Notes: generated by a model from the sequence alone, not told the origin. DNA of 64,000 nucleotides from Acidobacteria bacterium Ga0077534 (GCA_001464455.1 LNEI01000019.1:62001-126000), one strand, 5' to 3'; positions 19,631-29,223 are shown, counted from the stretch's first letter. A program made the numbers and translations.

Positions 19631-19756
19631 GCCGACGCGCAGCCAGCCTCACAGAGAGAAAAATGTTGACTACTAATGTATATCAGTGTTTAATACCTAG
19701 AGCGTAACTGATACGCCCCGCCTTTTTTTGGTTCTTGATCTTCCCCCCTCGCCCCG

Positions 19757-22735
19757 ATGAGAACGTGCCTATTCATAAGCTTATTCCTCCTACTTGGGCT
19801 CTCCGTGCCTGCGTCTGCCCAGTACCGCTTTGATACATGGACGACGGATAACGGCCTCCCGCAAAACGGCATCCGTCAGATAACGCAAACTCAGGAAGGT
19901 TACTTGTGGTTTACGACATTCGACGGTCTTGTACGCTTTGATGGCGTGCGATTTACGACATTCAATAAGAGCAATACCCCGGGCATAATCAACAATAGGT
20001 TTACCGGCATTTTCGCCGACAAGGACGGAACGATCTACGCCACAACGATGGAAGACGGCGTATTGACGATCTATCACGATGGCGTGTTCACGTCGATGAC
20101 ATCCGACCAAGTGCCCGGCCACTACATCGGCAAGATCGAACCGGGGGCTGATGGAAGACTGCGGTTCCTATCGGAAGACGAAGACAGAAAAGGGAAAAGC
20201 TGGTATCACCTGACCGACGGGAAGTTCGAATTTGTCGAAAAACAGGCAAGTATCGAAGCCGACATAACCTTAGACGAGAAGTACGGAAGCCGATGGGGTG
20301 TCACACGCGAGTCGGTCACTCAGTCCAGTCAAACGGAAACTTTTCGGGTTTCGCTCGACACTTCCGAGCTGAAATTTCGACCGGCTTTTTTTCAGTCAAG
20401 CGATGGTTCGCTCTGGATCGGGGAGAACCGAGTTCATCGAGTTCGGAACGGAACTATCCGAACGTTCGGTGAAAGTGATGGATTGCCAAAGAGATCTATC
20501 TACCATTCGTTTTGGGAGACCGCTGACGGCAGCGTATGGTTCGCCAGCGGCGGCGGCGCGAGTTTTACCGTTGGTATGGTACAGATCAAGGACGAACAGG
20601 TATCGATCTGGGGAAAAGATCACGGATTGACCGGGTCGATGATCCAGGACCTATACCATGACCGCGAAGGCACTACTTGGCTAGCGACCGACCGCGGACT
20701 AGCCCGTATGCGGCGCCAAGTTATCGAGGGGTTCACGACAAAAGACGGATTGGACTATTCAGAGGTCTATCCGCTTTATCGACGCCGGAATGGCGACATC
20801 TGGATCGGCAGCACAAAAGGCCTTAGCGTTTACCACAATGGAAAATTTGCTCCGTTAACACTGAAACCGCCTCCGCCGGGTACGAGCGAAAAACAGACTT
20901 GGAATTCGGGTCGCATGTCCGTTCAATCTCTCTTCGAGGACGAGCGAGGCGTAATGTGGGTCGGCCTGAACGGTGGTCTTTATCTTATCGAGAACGAAGT
21001 GCCTCGAATGATCCTCGAAGGATCTCACGTTTTCGCTATCCGGAATGACAGTCGCGGGAACATCTGGCTGGCCACGAACAAGGGACTTTTGGTCTACGAC
21101 CGCAACTATGCGGTGACTGCCCGGTACGCGACCGAGGACGGTTTGCCGAGCGAGTTCATGACGTTCATTTTCGAGGATTCTAAGGGCGTTATGTGGTTTG
21201 GCGGCCACGGCGGCCTTACCCGGTTTGAGAATGGAATATTCAAGAATTACACGAAGTCGCACGGCCTAGTGGGCAATTACGTCAGAACGATCTACGAAGA
21301 TGCCGACGGGGCGATGTGGATCGGCACTTATGATGAAGGAATGAGCCGATTCAAGGACGGCGTTTTCTTCAACTATGAGGAGGAGCAAGGCCTCTACAAC
21401 AGTGGCGTTTTCGCTATCGAGGAGGACGCGGCTGGATTTTTCTGGATAAGTTCTAACCGCGGCATCTATCGCGTCCAGAAGCAGGAACTGAATGACCTGG
21501 CGGCTGGAAAGATATCAAAAATAAATAGCGTAGGTTTTGGAAAACAGGACGGCATGCTAAATAACGAATGCAACGGCGGCAGACAGCCTGCGAGCGTTCG
21601 CGACGAGCGTGGCCGCATTTGGTTTCCAACGCAGGAAGGGGTCGCGATAGTCGATCCGACAGCGGAACGGACCAACCTTCTTCCGCCGACCGTCGTCATT
21701 GAAGACGTTATTGCGCAGCGGCAGAATGTGAATTTTCGGAGCGGAGCTACGATCGCTCCGGGTGAGAGGGACATCGAGATCCGCTACACCGGTATCAGCC
21801 TTATCCACTCGGACCAGATCAAGTTTCAGTATAAGCTCGAAGGGCATGACAATGACTGGATAGATGCCGGAACGCGGCGAACGGCACATTATTCATACTT
21901 GCCGCCGGGAAGTTATTCATTTCGCGTACGAGCCGCCAACAGCGACGGCGTCTGGAGCACAAAAGATGCGGCGGTATCGGTCGAGCTGTCGCCCTTCTTC
22001 TACCAGACCAAAGCGTTTGTACTAATTTCAATATTGGCTGCGGCTGTCTTGCTACTCGTCGTATGGAAGATAAGCGTACACCAACTGGAGGCTAGAGAAC
22101 GGCGATTGACACGGCTCGTAGCAGAGCGAACGTCTGAATTAGCAAGGGCCAACGACAACCTAACCGCGTTGGCAAATTCCGATGGTCTAACAAACATCGG
22201 CAACCGGCGAAGGTTTGAGAGCTTCCTGACCGACGAATGGCACCGAGCTGTCCGGTTTAAGACCGAGATCTCACTAGTCCTTTTCGATATCGACCATTTC
22301 AAGCTATTCAACGACACCTATGGCCATCAAGCGGGGGACGAATGCCTGCAACGAGTTGCCGAGGCATTTGCTGCAACCATTAAGCGCCCGACTGATCTGG
22401 TCGCTCGTTTTGGCGGGGAAGAATTTGCGATGGTACTCGGCGGAACGGATGCAGCCGGAGCCCTTCAGCTTGCGGAAGACGCGGTCGATAATGTGAGGCG
22501 AATGCAGATCCGCCACAGCGAATCATTGACGAGCGAATTTTTAACCGTTTCCGTCGGTATCGCGACGGTTTTTCCAAACTTCGACATGACGGAGAATGAG
22601 CTTATCAAACTCGCCGACTCAGCACTTTACAAAGCAAAACAAGACGGCCGAAATCGGATCTTTGTTTACGATCAAATAAGTCGCGGCTCGTTAAACGCTG
22701 ACCTCCTCGCTCGCGATATTCTTATCGCCAGTTGA
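19757..22735 (+). CDS. Two-component-regulator propeller / Y_Y_Y / GGDEF diguanylate cyclase
   Basis: Many 'G..WIGT..GL.R' propeller repeats, Y_Y_Y segment, TM helix, then DGLTNIGNRRRFE ... ARFGGEEFAMVL. Confidence 0.93.
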   Translation: MRTCLFISLFLLLGLSVPASAQYRFDTWTTDNGLPQNGIRQITQTQEGYLWFTTFDGLVRFDGVRFTTFNKSNTPGIINNRFTGIFADKDGTIYATTMEDGVLTIYHDGVFTSMTSDQVPGHYIGKIEPGADGRLRFLSEDEDRKGKSWYHLTDGKFEFVEKQASIEADITLDEKYGSRWGVTRESVTQSSQTETFRVSLDTSELKFRPAFFQSSDGSLWIGENRVHRVRNGTIRTFGESDGLPKRSIYHSFWETADGSVWFASGGGASFTVGMVQIKDEQVSIWGKDHGLTGSMIQDLYHDREGTTWLATDRGLARMRRQVIEGFTTKDGLDYSEVYPLYRRRNGDIWIGSTKGLSVYHNGKFAPLTLKPPPPGTSEKQTWNSGRMSVQSLFEDERGVMWVGLNGGLYLIENEVPRMILEGSHVFAIRNDSRGNIWLATNKGLLVYDRNYAVTARYATEDGLPSEFMTFIFEDSKGVMWFGGHGGLTRFENGIFKNYTKSHGLVGNYVRTIYEDADGAMWIGTYDEGMSRFKDGVFFNYEEEQGLYNSGVFAIEEDAAGFFWISSNRGIYRVQKQELNDLAAGKISKINSVGFGKQDGMLNNECNGGRQPASVRDERGRIWFPTQEGVAIVDPTAERTNLLPPTVVIEDVIAQRQNVNFRSGATIAPGERDIEIRYTGISLIHSDQIKFQYKLEGHDNDWIDAGTRRTAHYSYLPPGSYSFRVRAANSDGVWSTKDAAVSVELSPFFYQTKAFVLISILAAAVLLLVVWKISVHQLEARERRLTRLVAERTSELARANDNLTALANSDGLTNIGNRRRFESFLTDEWHRAVRFKTEISLVLFDIDHFKLFNDTYGHQAGDECLQRVAEAFAATIKRPTDLVARFGGEEFAMVLGGTDAAGALQLAEDAVDNVRRMQIRHSESLTSEFLTVSVGIATVFPNFDMTENELIKLADSALYKAKQDGRNRIFVYDQISRGSLNADLLARDILIAS

Positions 22736-22753
22736 CATGGTAAGGTCTGCATG

Positions 22754-23068
22754 TCAAGCCGTCTTTCGAATTACTTTTTTTAACGCGGCTTTCCATTTTG
22801 CCCCAGTCGCCCTGCCGTCCGAAATGCTTGCGTATTCGTTGTGGGGCTGCATGAATGAAAATCGATAAGTCTCTGAGCCGATAATGACTTTCATTCCCCC
22901 GCCGAAATAATGCCAGGGGAACTTAACCGCCGCGATCGTTTCCGGAGAAACATCGAAGCGGGTACCATTCTCGCCCAGGAATGAAAAGTTCTTTTCGGAA
23001 AGTTGCAAACGGCCCATCTCGCTGCCAGAAATGCCGACCATCAGCCAGACCGTATCTTCGATTCGCAT
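22754..23068 (-). CDS. Hypothetical protein (104 aa)
   Basis: MRIEDTVWLMVGISGSEMGRLQLSEKNFSF..., internal start of the longer ORF, adjacent to the DUF1304 gene. Confidence 0.6.
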   Translation of the reverse strand: MRIEDTVWLMVGISGSEMGRLQLSEKNFSFLGENGTRFDVSPETIAAVKFPWHYFGGGMKVIIGSETYRFSFMQPHNEYASISDGRATGAKWKAALKKVIRKTA

Positions 23069-23070
23069 AT

Positions 23071-23436
23071 TTAGTGAAGATGAAGCAAGACCAGAGCGAC
23101 CAAAGCGGGCAATGCCTGGATGAAAATGATCTTTCTGCTGACCGTGATCGCTCCGAAAACGCCGGCGACGATCACGCACGACAAAAAGAAGATCTGAAAA
23201 TGAACGCCATCCTGCCCGCCCTCGTATAAACCGACAAGCAATCCTGCCGCTAGGAATCCGTTGTAAAGGCCCTGATTCATCGCTAGCTTCTTGGCACGTG
23301 TTGCCTGCTCGATCGAGTGCCCAAATGCCCGAAGTCCGGGGCCCTTGTCCCACAGGAACATCTCGAGGGCCAAAAAATACACGTGCAAGAGGGCTACAAG
23401 AGCTACAAGGAGTTGGGTCAGTATGTTGATACTCAT
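23071..23436 (-). CDS. DUF1304 family membrane protein
   Basis: HVYFLALEMFLWDKGPGLRAFG...AMNQGLYNGFLAAGLLVG. Confidence 0.88.
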   Translation of the reverse strand: MSINILTQLLVALVALLHVYFLALEMFLWDKGPGLRAFGHSIEQATRAKKLAMNQGLYNGFLAAGLLVGLYEGGQDGVHFQIFFLSCVIVAGVFGAITVSRKIIFIQALPALVALVLLHLH

Positions 23437-24089
23437 TTGCCAGAGTTTCTGCACAACGGCGGCACCGGAATGCTGAAAGAATTGAAGACAGCGTCAGCCG
23501 CTTCGATACTCGCCTCGAGTAATAGGATCTGGTCACCGTATATTCCCGGGTAGCAGGTGTAAAGAAGATTTTGTGAACCCGGCAGACGTGTAGAATTCTG
23601 GCCGACCGATAGTGAGCGAGTTACCTTAACCTTGGCGGTGACCGGATTATAAACTGTCAGGACAATAGTCGATGCTCGTGCCGAGGTTCCAGAAAACATA
23701 TCGTTACGTAGTTCGACAAGAACGACGTAGCTTTCGGATTCCGATTTAGCAAGTTTGATCGCATCTCGTCGGTTCATCGAACCAGAATCCTTTACTTCGA
23801 CGAGGGATGACCGTCGAAGGCGCTCTAGGGTCCAGGAGTGAATGCTTTGCGGCGAGATCAATCGCGAAGGGCCAGCGAGCGGAATATCAGAGACGAATCT
23901 TAGGTTGTGGTCAGGCTTTGGCGGCTTCTTGCTCTCCGTGGCAAGTTCCGGAGTCGGAGTAGGCGTTGCAACGGCCGGACTGCCCTTCGGCAACCGCCGT
24001 CCGCTCTGCGCGGTAATCAGGGTCGATGCCAAAAGACAAAGCCCAATAACAACAAAAGCTTTCGCTAAGCGGAAGGATCTGATCGACAT
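23433..24089 (-). CDS. Hypothetical secreted protein
   Basis: Internal ATG 24089 with AAGGAG upstream; signal peptide AFVVIGLCLLASTLITAQ. Confidence 0.7.
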   Translation of the reverse strand: MSIRSFRLAKAFVVIGLCLLASTLITAQSGRRLPKGSPAVATPTPTPELATESKKPPKPDHNLRFVSDIPLAGPSRLISPQSIHSWTLERLRRSSLVEVKDSGSMNRRDAIKLAKSESESYVVLVELRNDMFSGTSARASTIVLTVYNPVTAKVKVTRSLSVGQNSTRLPGSQNLLYTCYPGIYGDQILLLEASIEAADAVFNSFSIPVPPLCRNSGK

Positions 24090-24164
24090 CGTAATGCTCC
24101 TTGAGACCGTTTCATTGAAATTACGCCAAAAGTCGCATACTATCAAGCAAAATATCGGCACACA

Positions 24165-24989
24165 ATGTTAGATAGATTTATCAGGATCGTCTTTTCGCTG
24201 CTTCTGCTTACCGCTGTCTGTGTTACGTGGGGAGCGGCTCAAGTTGCTACCTCAGACAAAGCGGCTCTCGGGTCTAGTACCGCGAAGAACGGCTTCAAAA
24301 ACGAGAATGAGATCCGCGATAAATTTAATAATTGGCGAATCGACAAGGACGCTCAGGAATGGCTGGCCGCAATGAATTACCGTATCGCGGAGGTTGATAA
24401 CGTCGTAGCCGCAAAGCCCCATGGCCAGAAATCAGATGTCGAGGTACGCGTCACGACCAAATCGGGCGAAAGGAAAGAAGGAATCTCAATAAAGCTCGTT
24501 TCGAGCCCAAATGGTTTCAACCAGATCGACAAACGTTGGCTCGCGACCTACGCGAAGATGTGGAAAATGCCGCCCGAACTGCATACATCCCTTAAGCTCT
24601 TTGTCGGCGAAACGCCGCCAAGGCCAACCGGTCGGGACAAGAAGAGGATGTACTTGACCGAACTCACTCCGGCCGAACAGGCTGCGGTGCTTGATTTCTT
24701 TAGCTCCAAGCGTGATGAGATCATCTCAGACCTCTTCTCCGGAGACGGGGCGCACGCGGCAGACTGGATAATGGTCGCGTTCAAGTCGACGGCAAATACG
24801 CGCTGGATCATCCGCTCATTGGCAGATGCGATCAAGCATTTTGCCGACGGAAAGGTCGAAATAACGCGGGCCGGCAACTTAAAGATCGGACGGATCACAA
24901 TGCAGCGAAAGGGTGGAGACGGTGGCCGCGAAACTGCGAAGATGCTTCAATTCAAAATAAACCCGGTACACCTCTTTGACGCAAAATGA
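24165..24989 (+). CDS. HinP1I-like type II restriction endonuclease homologue with N-terminal signal peptide
   Basis: LGSSTAKNGFKNENEIRDKFNNWRIDKDAQEWLAAMNY...KLVSSPNGFNQIDKRWLATYAKMWK...RRKRMYLTEL...GRITMQRKGGDGGRETAKMLQFKINPVHLFD closely matches recalled R.HinP1I. N-terminal MLDRFIRIVFSLLLLTAVCVTWGAAQ is a signal peptide; no in-frame ATG/GTG/TTG lies between it and the conserved start. Confidence 0.85.
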   Translation: MLDRFIRIVFSLLLLTAVCVTWGAAQVATSDKAALGSSTAKNGFKNENEIRDKFNNWRIDKDAQEWLAAMNYRIAEVDNVVAAKPHGQKSDVEVRVTTKSGERKEGISIKLVSSPNGFNQIDKRWLATYAKMWKMPPELHTSLKLFVGETPPRPTGRDKKRMYLTELTPAEQAAVLDFFSSKRDEIISDLFSGDGAHAADWIMVAFKSTANTRWIIRSLADAIKHFADGKVEITRAGNLKIGRITMQRKGGDGGRETAKMLQFKINPVHLFDAK

Positions 24990-25072
24990 GATTTTCGCGG
25001 ATGCAGGTGATAGGTGCGGCGGTGATAGTGACACTTCTGATCGCCGCTGCACTCATCCGTTTGCTGGGGTGA
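24986..25072 (+). CDS. 28-aa single-TM micro-ORF overlapping the endonuclease stop (ATGA)
   Basis: MRFSRMQVIGAAVIVTLLIAAALIRLLG*; basic N-terminus then a hydrophobic helix. Confidence 0.5.
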   Translation: MRFSRMQVIGAAVIVTLLIAAALIRLLG

Positions 25073-25114
25073 ACTCTGGCCTCCAAATTGCCACCTGTTT
25101 TGCGGGGTGACCTT

Positions 25115-25702
25115 ATGGGATACAAAAAGATCTTATTTTTTTCCGCTGTCCTTTTCTCAGTTCTGACTTTTTCGGAATTAGTTCATGGGCAGAACGCGGC
25201 TGTTTTAGCCCGCGCACAGCAGATCTCGGGCGACCGATTTACGTTTGTAACACGCACGCCGAGGGGGGCTGCCGTCTATGGCGTTAGCCGGCCTTCGCGG
25301 GCTATGCTTGCGGCGATCGACCAGGGCTTGACCGACCTGTTTGCCGTAGCCCGAAGGAATCGCTATCGAACTCGGCTAAATTACGCTGATTACACGATCT
25401 ACATCGCAAAAGCTGACCGGACTAAGAACGCGGATGGTCAGTATTCGCCTGATATAGCGGTCGGGGCGGCCCAGTACGCGGGAAGTGAATATGACAAAGG
25501 TGGTTACATCTACGCGGCTGGAATGGTCGTGGCGTTCAGCCCGTCGGCATTTCTGATCGGCGAACACACGACAAATTTCGCACGCGTTTCGGAGGTCGTC
25601 CGCTACGAAGGAGAGCATATTGTGCTATATCATAACGACCGGCGACGATACCAAGCCACCGCCGACCACAGTCAGGGCGGCGGGCATCCGATACTCCAGT
25701 AG
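25115..25702 (+). CDS. Hypothetical secreted protein
   Basis: Signal peptide MGYKKILFFSAVLFSVLTFSELVHGQ; same strand as the endonuclease. Confidence 0.75.
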   Translation: MGYKKILFFSAVLFSVLTFSELVHGQNAAVLARAQQISGDRFTFVTRTPRGAAVYGVSRPSRAMLAAIDQGLTDLFAVARRNRYRTRLNYADYTIYIAKADRTKNADGQYSPDIAVGAAQYAGSEYDKGGYIYAAGMVVAFSPSAFLIGEHTTNFARVSEVVRYEGEHIVLYHNDRRRYQATADHSQGGGHPILQ

Positions 25703-25967
25703 TCATCCTCGTTATGGACAGGAAAGTGCTTTCTGTCGATCACGGACACCTTCGTTGCCACGCCCGCGGCAAACATTCCCCCATTTCGTGCATCCAATAC
25801 CCGAAACGGTAGTAATTTACTTTGTGTAGTATCCGAAAGAATGCGCAGAACCGCGATTTTTGTTGATATTTGCGCATTTTTGGTGCGTTGGCCGCTGAAT
25901 GGTACGCACCTTGCAAAATGGCTTTGTGGGTGGACGAAATCGCCCGGCGAAGCGGGAGGATGGACGA

Positions 25968-26579
25968 ATGAGACGCTTTGCTGGGATGGGAAAATTATCG
26001 GTTTTGTTCGTCTTGGTCTTTGCAAATTTGACTCTTTCGCACGCCCAGCCTGAATCGATCTATCGCCTGCCTGAGGGTACTCGGATTTCGATCAAGCTCG
26101 ATGTCGACCTCAGTTCAAAGGTCGCCAGCGTCAATGACACGTTTTTGGCTTCGGTAGCGAAGCCTGTGTCGATAAGAGATCGCGTGGTCATTCCGATAGG
26201 AACCGTCCTCGAGGGTCGCGTGATGAAGGTCGAGCGTGCTGCCGCAGGCAGCCAGAACGGAGAGCTCAAAGTCGTTTTTGAAACGCTCAAGATCGCCGAT
26301 CAGACTCGCAGGATCGAAGGCGTTCCGGTTGTGCCGGTAACGGTAAGCTCTTCAAAAGGTTTTGCGTTCCTGAGCATTGTCGCCGGAACCGTCGTTGGAG
26401 CAGCACTGGGCACGACATCAAACTCCACGAGCGGAGTTCTGCTCGGTGCGGCCGTAGGAGCCGGGGCAGGATCGGGCGTCGCTCTTCTGAGGAAGGGCAA
26501 GGAAGTAAGGATAAGAAAGGGCGAAGAGTTTGAGATCGAGCTAAAACGCGAAGTAACGCTTCCCGTTCTCGATTATTGA
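25968..26579 (+). CDS. Hypothetical secreted protein with glycine-zipper-like segment
   Basis: Signal peptide, 'VIPIGTVLEGRVMKVERA', 'GTVVGAALGTTSNSTSGVLLGAAVGAGAGSG'. Confidence 0.75.
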   Translation: MRRFAGMGKLSVLFVLVFANLTLSHAQPESIYRLPEGTRISIKLDVDLSSKVASVNDTFLASVAKPVSIRDRVVIPIGTVLEGRVMKVERAAAGSQNGELKVVFETLKIADQTRRIEGVPVVPVTVSSSKGFAFLSIVAGTVVGAALGTTSNSTSGVLLGAAVGAGAGSGVALLRKGKEVRIRKGEEFEIELKREVTLPVLDY

Positions 26580-26669
26580 AAATAAAAGTTCTGTCAGTAC
26601 CGGACGATAGTGATCGGATCCACTGACGCCAAGTGTGGCCGCGACGTTATAGCCGCGACCATAACGAAG

Positions 26670-26709
26670 AAGCCCGACGTGAAGGGGAGAGCACGTCGGG
26701 CTTTCTTAT
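26670..26709 (+). terminator. Rho-independent terminator
   Basis: AGCCCGACGTG-aaggggaga-gCACGTCGGGCT followed by TTCTTATTT. Confidence 0.75.
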
Positions 26710-26853
26710 TTCTGCGTCTCAGAACCGGGAAGAATACCGACCCGAAAGCTCATTTCCACCCATCTAACTGTATCAAAGCGACACAAGTTGTTCCTCGAAC
26801 AGCACCTTTCGCACCCTTAGTCACCCAAGTAGCACCGGAAAATGCGATTGCCC

Positions 26854-27105
26854 TTAATATTTGTTCAGTTGCTCCATAAAGTATGCCGGAATAGAGAGGT
26901 TCGCGTTTGCGGCATAGCCCAGAAAGTCGTCGATCGATCTCTTGGAGTAAGTTCGCCCGTATTGGCATTTGCGATCTTCTTCATACGAGTAAACATACCC
27001 GTCGCAAAGCAGATACCCGCTCTCGCCCCATTGATCGACATGCCCGACCGCGAAATGCGGGTGATCCAGGTAATAGATGCTCTCGTAGTTCTCGATGTCA
27101 TTCAT
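26854..27105 (-). CDS. Hypothetical protein (83 aa)
   Basis: Intact ORF MNDIENYESIYYLDHPHFAVGHVDQWGESGYLLCDG. Confidence 0.55.
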   Translation of the reverse strand: MNDIENYESIYYLDHPHFAVGHVDQWGESGYLLCDGYVYSYEEDRKCQYGRTYSKRSIDDFLGYAANANLSIPAYFMEQLNKY

Positions 27106-27140
27106 TATGGGGTCTCCCCATTGACGAGTCGCCGACCCGA

Positions 27141-27743
27141 CTAAACTATATCGTTTTCCTCTATCTTCGGTGCTCCGGTTTTTACGTCGCCGTCGCGTGT
27201 GTAGGTGATGCAGATGTTGCCGTTCGGTGAGATCAGGCTGTCGGTCACCTTGAAGGACGCGGGGATGGTGCCGTTCTGGAAGAGGCGTTTGCCCTCGCCG
27301 AGCGTGATCGGCATTATCATCAGTTCCAACTCATCGACGAGATCGTTTTTGAAAAGCGTCTGAAGCAGGTCCGCACTTCCGAAAACGTACAGGTCGGGCC
27401 CGTCGGTTTGTTTGAGTTCGCGTACCTTTTCCGCGAGATCACCGCCCAAAAAGACCGTCGGTTGCCAATCGCTTGAGGTGCGTGTGTTCGAAGCGACGTA
27501 CTTCGTCGCGGTCATCACATTCGGCCAGAAATGCGAATGCGTCGGCCAATACGGCTCCCACATATCAAACGTCTTCCGCCCCAACAGCAGATCGACCTCT
27601 TTCCCCAGCCGCCTCTGTATCACCGCCCCGGCTTCCTCGTCCGTATATCCGAAAAACCACCCTTCATACTTAAACCCGTCCTCCGGGCTCGACTGTATGA
27701 CACCATCGATCGTCATGAATTCTGCTGCAATTATTTTTCTCAT
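27141..27743 (-). CDS. Dihydrofolate reductase family protein (RibD-C-like)
   Basis: [71 protein letters not shown]. Confidence 0.93.
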   Translation of the reverse strand: MRKIIAAEFMTIDGVIQSSPEDGFKYEGWFFGYTDEEAGAVIQRRLGKEVDLLLGRKTFDMWEPYWPTHSHFWPNVMTATKYVASNTRTSSDWQPTVFLGGDLAEKVRELKQTDGPDLYVFGSADLLQTLFKNDLVDELELMIMPITLGEGKRLFQNGTIPASFKVTDSLISPNGNICITYTRDGDVKTGAPKIEENDIV

Positions 27744-27770
27744 TTTATTTTTCTTCCGTTGCTTCAAACA

Positions 27771-28187
27771 TTATTCTTCAACCAAAACAAAGTAGACATT
27801 TTCGCCTCCAGCATTTGCGGTCCTGCATAACTCGCCAAACTCAAGCAAGAATCCGGCAAGATCCATTCTGTTCACGTCGGTATCCTGCCACGCACCTTCA
27901 TCCCACGGTACGGACGCGTCGAGCAAGTCATCGTGCTCGGCTGCGGCGATACGTCTCACAAGTGTCGAATCGATCTGAAAGAACTGGGAACCGGCCTCAA
28001 GTTTCTCGGGAGTAGCTATTGACCTCCGTTCTTCCTTCAGGAAGACCAACGACAAATAGTCGATTCGTTCACGACTGTAGAAGCCGCCGATCTGCGTTTG
28101 AAGCTTCTCTATCAACGACAACACATCAGATTCGTTTCGCAATCCTGCGATCTCGTCCGGCTGAGCTATTAGGAAATACGTGTACAT
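27771..28187 (-). CDS. Hypothetical protein (138 aa)
   Basis: Intact ORF in a co-directional gene run. Confidence 0.65.
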   Translation of the reverse strand: MYTYFLIAQPDEIAGLRNESDVLSLIEKLQTQIGGFYSRERIDYLSLVFLKEERRSIATPEKLEAGSQFFQIDSTLVRRIAAAEHDDLLDASVPWDEGAWQDTDVNRMDLAGFLLEFGELCRTANAGGENVYFVLVEE

Positions 28188-28188
28188 A

Positions 28189-28638
28189 CTACGGCCTCGG
28201 CGTTTCCTTCATTTCATTCGTATTCTCAAACCCAAAACGTATCGCCGCTGCGAGAACGTCGGTATTTATATCTTTCAGAGTTTTGAATCGTATGCAATAG
28301 CCGGTCACGGTCGCTTTGCCGAGGGTGCTGGCGTATGTTTCGGCCAGGTACTTTTTGTCCTCGATACCGAGAATATAGACGGAGATGCCCGTTTTGTTTG
28401 GGCTCAGGCCAATCTGATAGAACTCGCTGATCGAGCCATCGGCGTATTTGTGGTCGCGAGAGCCATAGCCGATATCCGGATTAGAAACGACCTTGCCTTC
28501 GCGGTTTTTGCCATCGAGAAACCACAGTTTACCTCCCCGACTGATTTGTAGGATCAGGTCGTGCAGCGCTTGAACCTCCCTGAGTTTTGGATCGGGGTGG
28601 CTGGCAATAAACTCTTTGATTTGTTCTTTTACGTTCAT
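28189..28638 (-). CDS. DUF1801-type (YdhG-like) protein
   Basis: LREVQALHDLILQISRGGKLWFLDGKN...GLSPNKTGISVYILG. Confidence 0.75.
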   Translation of the reverse strand: MNVKEQIKEFIASHPDPKLREVQALHDLILQISRGGKLWFLDGKNREGKVVSNPDIGYGSRDHKYADGSISEFYQIGLSPNKTGISVYILGIEDKKYLAETYASTLGKATVTGYCIRFKTLKDINTDVLAAAIRFGFENTNEMKETPRP

Positions 28639-28655
28639 AAAGAAATAAAGATTGT

Positions 28656-28722
28656 TTAGCCACGAATGGCACGAATAGCACGAATTTTTCTATTAGTGAT
28701 ATTCGTGTTATTCGTGGCTAAA
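28656..28722. repeat. Intergenic palindromic repeat of 'CACGAAT' units
   Basis: TTTAGCCACGAATGGCACGAAT...ATTCGTGTTATTCGTGGCTAAA, 22-bp arms, 2 mismatches. Confidence 0.85.
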
Positions 28723-28726
28723 ACTC

Positions 28727-29209
28727 TTAACTCTCCTTTAATGTCGCGAGCAACTCTTCCAGATTCTTCAACTGAGCTTCCGTTCCTTCGACGAAGCCGA
28801 ATTCGATCATACGCTCTAGGCGTTCGAGGGATTCGTTGTAGATGGAAACGTGAACCGTCGTCTTTCCGTCTTGCTCGCTGAAATTCAGGTCCCAATCGGA
28901 GCCGGGCAATTCCACATTTTCGTCGGCGTCAGCGAAGGTGTTGAAGAGCTTGAAATTCGTCTTTGGCGTGATCGAAGTATATTTCTGCAAAACCCAACGC
29001 TCGACGCCTTCGGGGCTGACCATTGCGTAAAATCTTTTGCCGCCGACGGTAAAGTCCATCACCTTTGTCCGTGAAGCGAAAGGTTTCGGCGCCCACCACT
29101 GGTCGAGCAGTTCCGCGTTTGTATATGCGTCCCAGACGAGCGACAGCCCGGCGTCAAACTCTTTGGTTATCGTGACCGTTTTTGTTTCTTTATTGACTAT
29201 AAAATCCAT
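28727..29209 (-). CDS. SRPBCC/AHSA1 family protein
   Basis: [31 protein letters not shown]. Confidence 0.9.
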   Translation of the reverse strand: MDFIVNKETKTVTITKEFDAGLSLVWDAYTNAELLDQWWAPKPFASRTKVMDFTVGGKRFYAMVSPEGVERWVLQKYTSITPKTNFKLFNTFADADENVELPGSDWDLNFSEQDGKTTVHVSIYNESLERLERMIEFGFVEGTEAQLKNLEELLATLKES

Positions 29210-29223
29210 ATTCGTCTAACGAT

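Noticed and set aside
22754-25702. Conventional restriction-modification locus
   Set aside because: No methyltransferase motifs found in neighbouring frames, and the endonuclease has a signal peptide.
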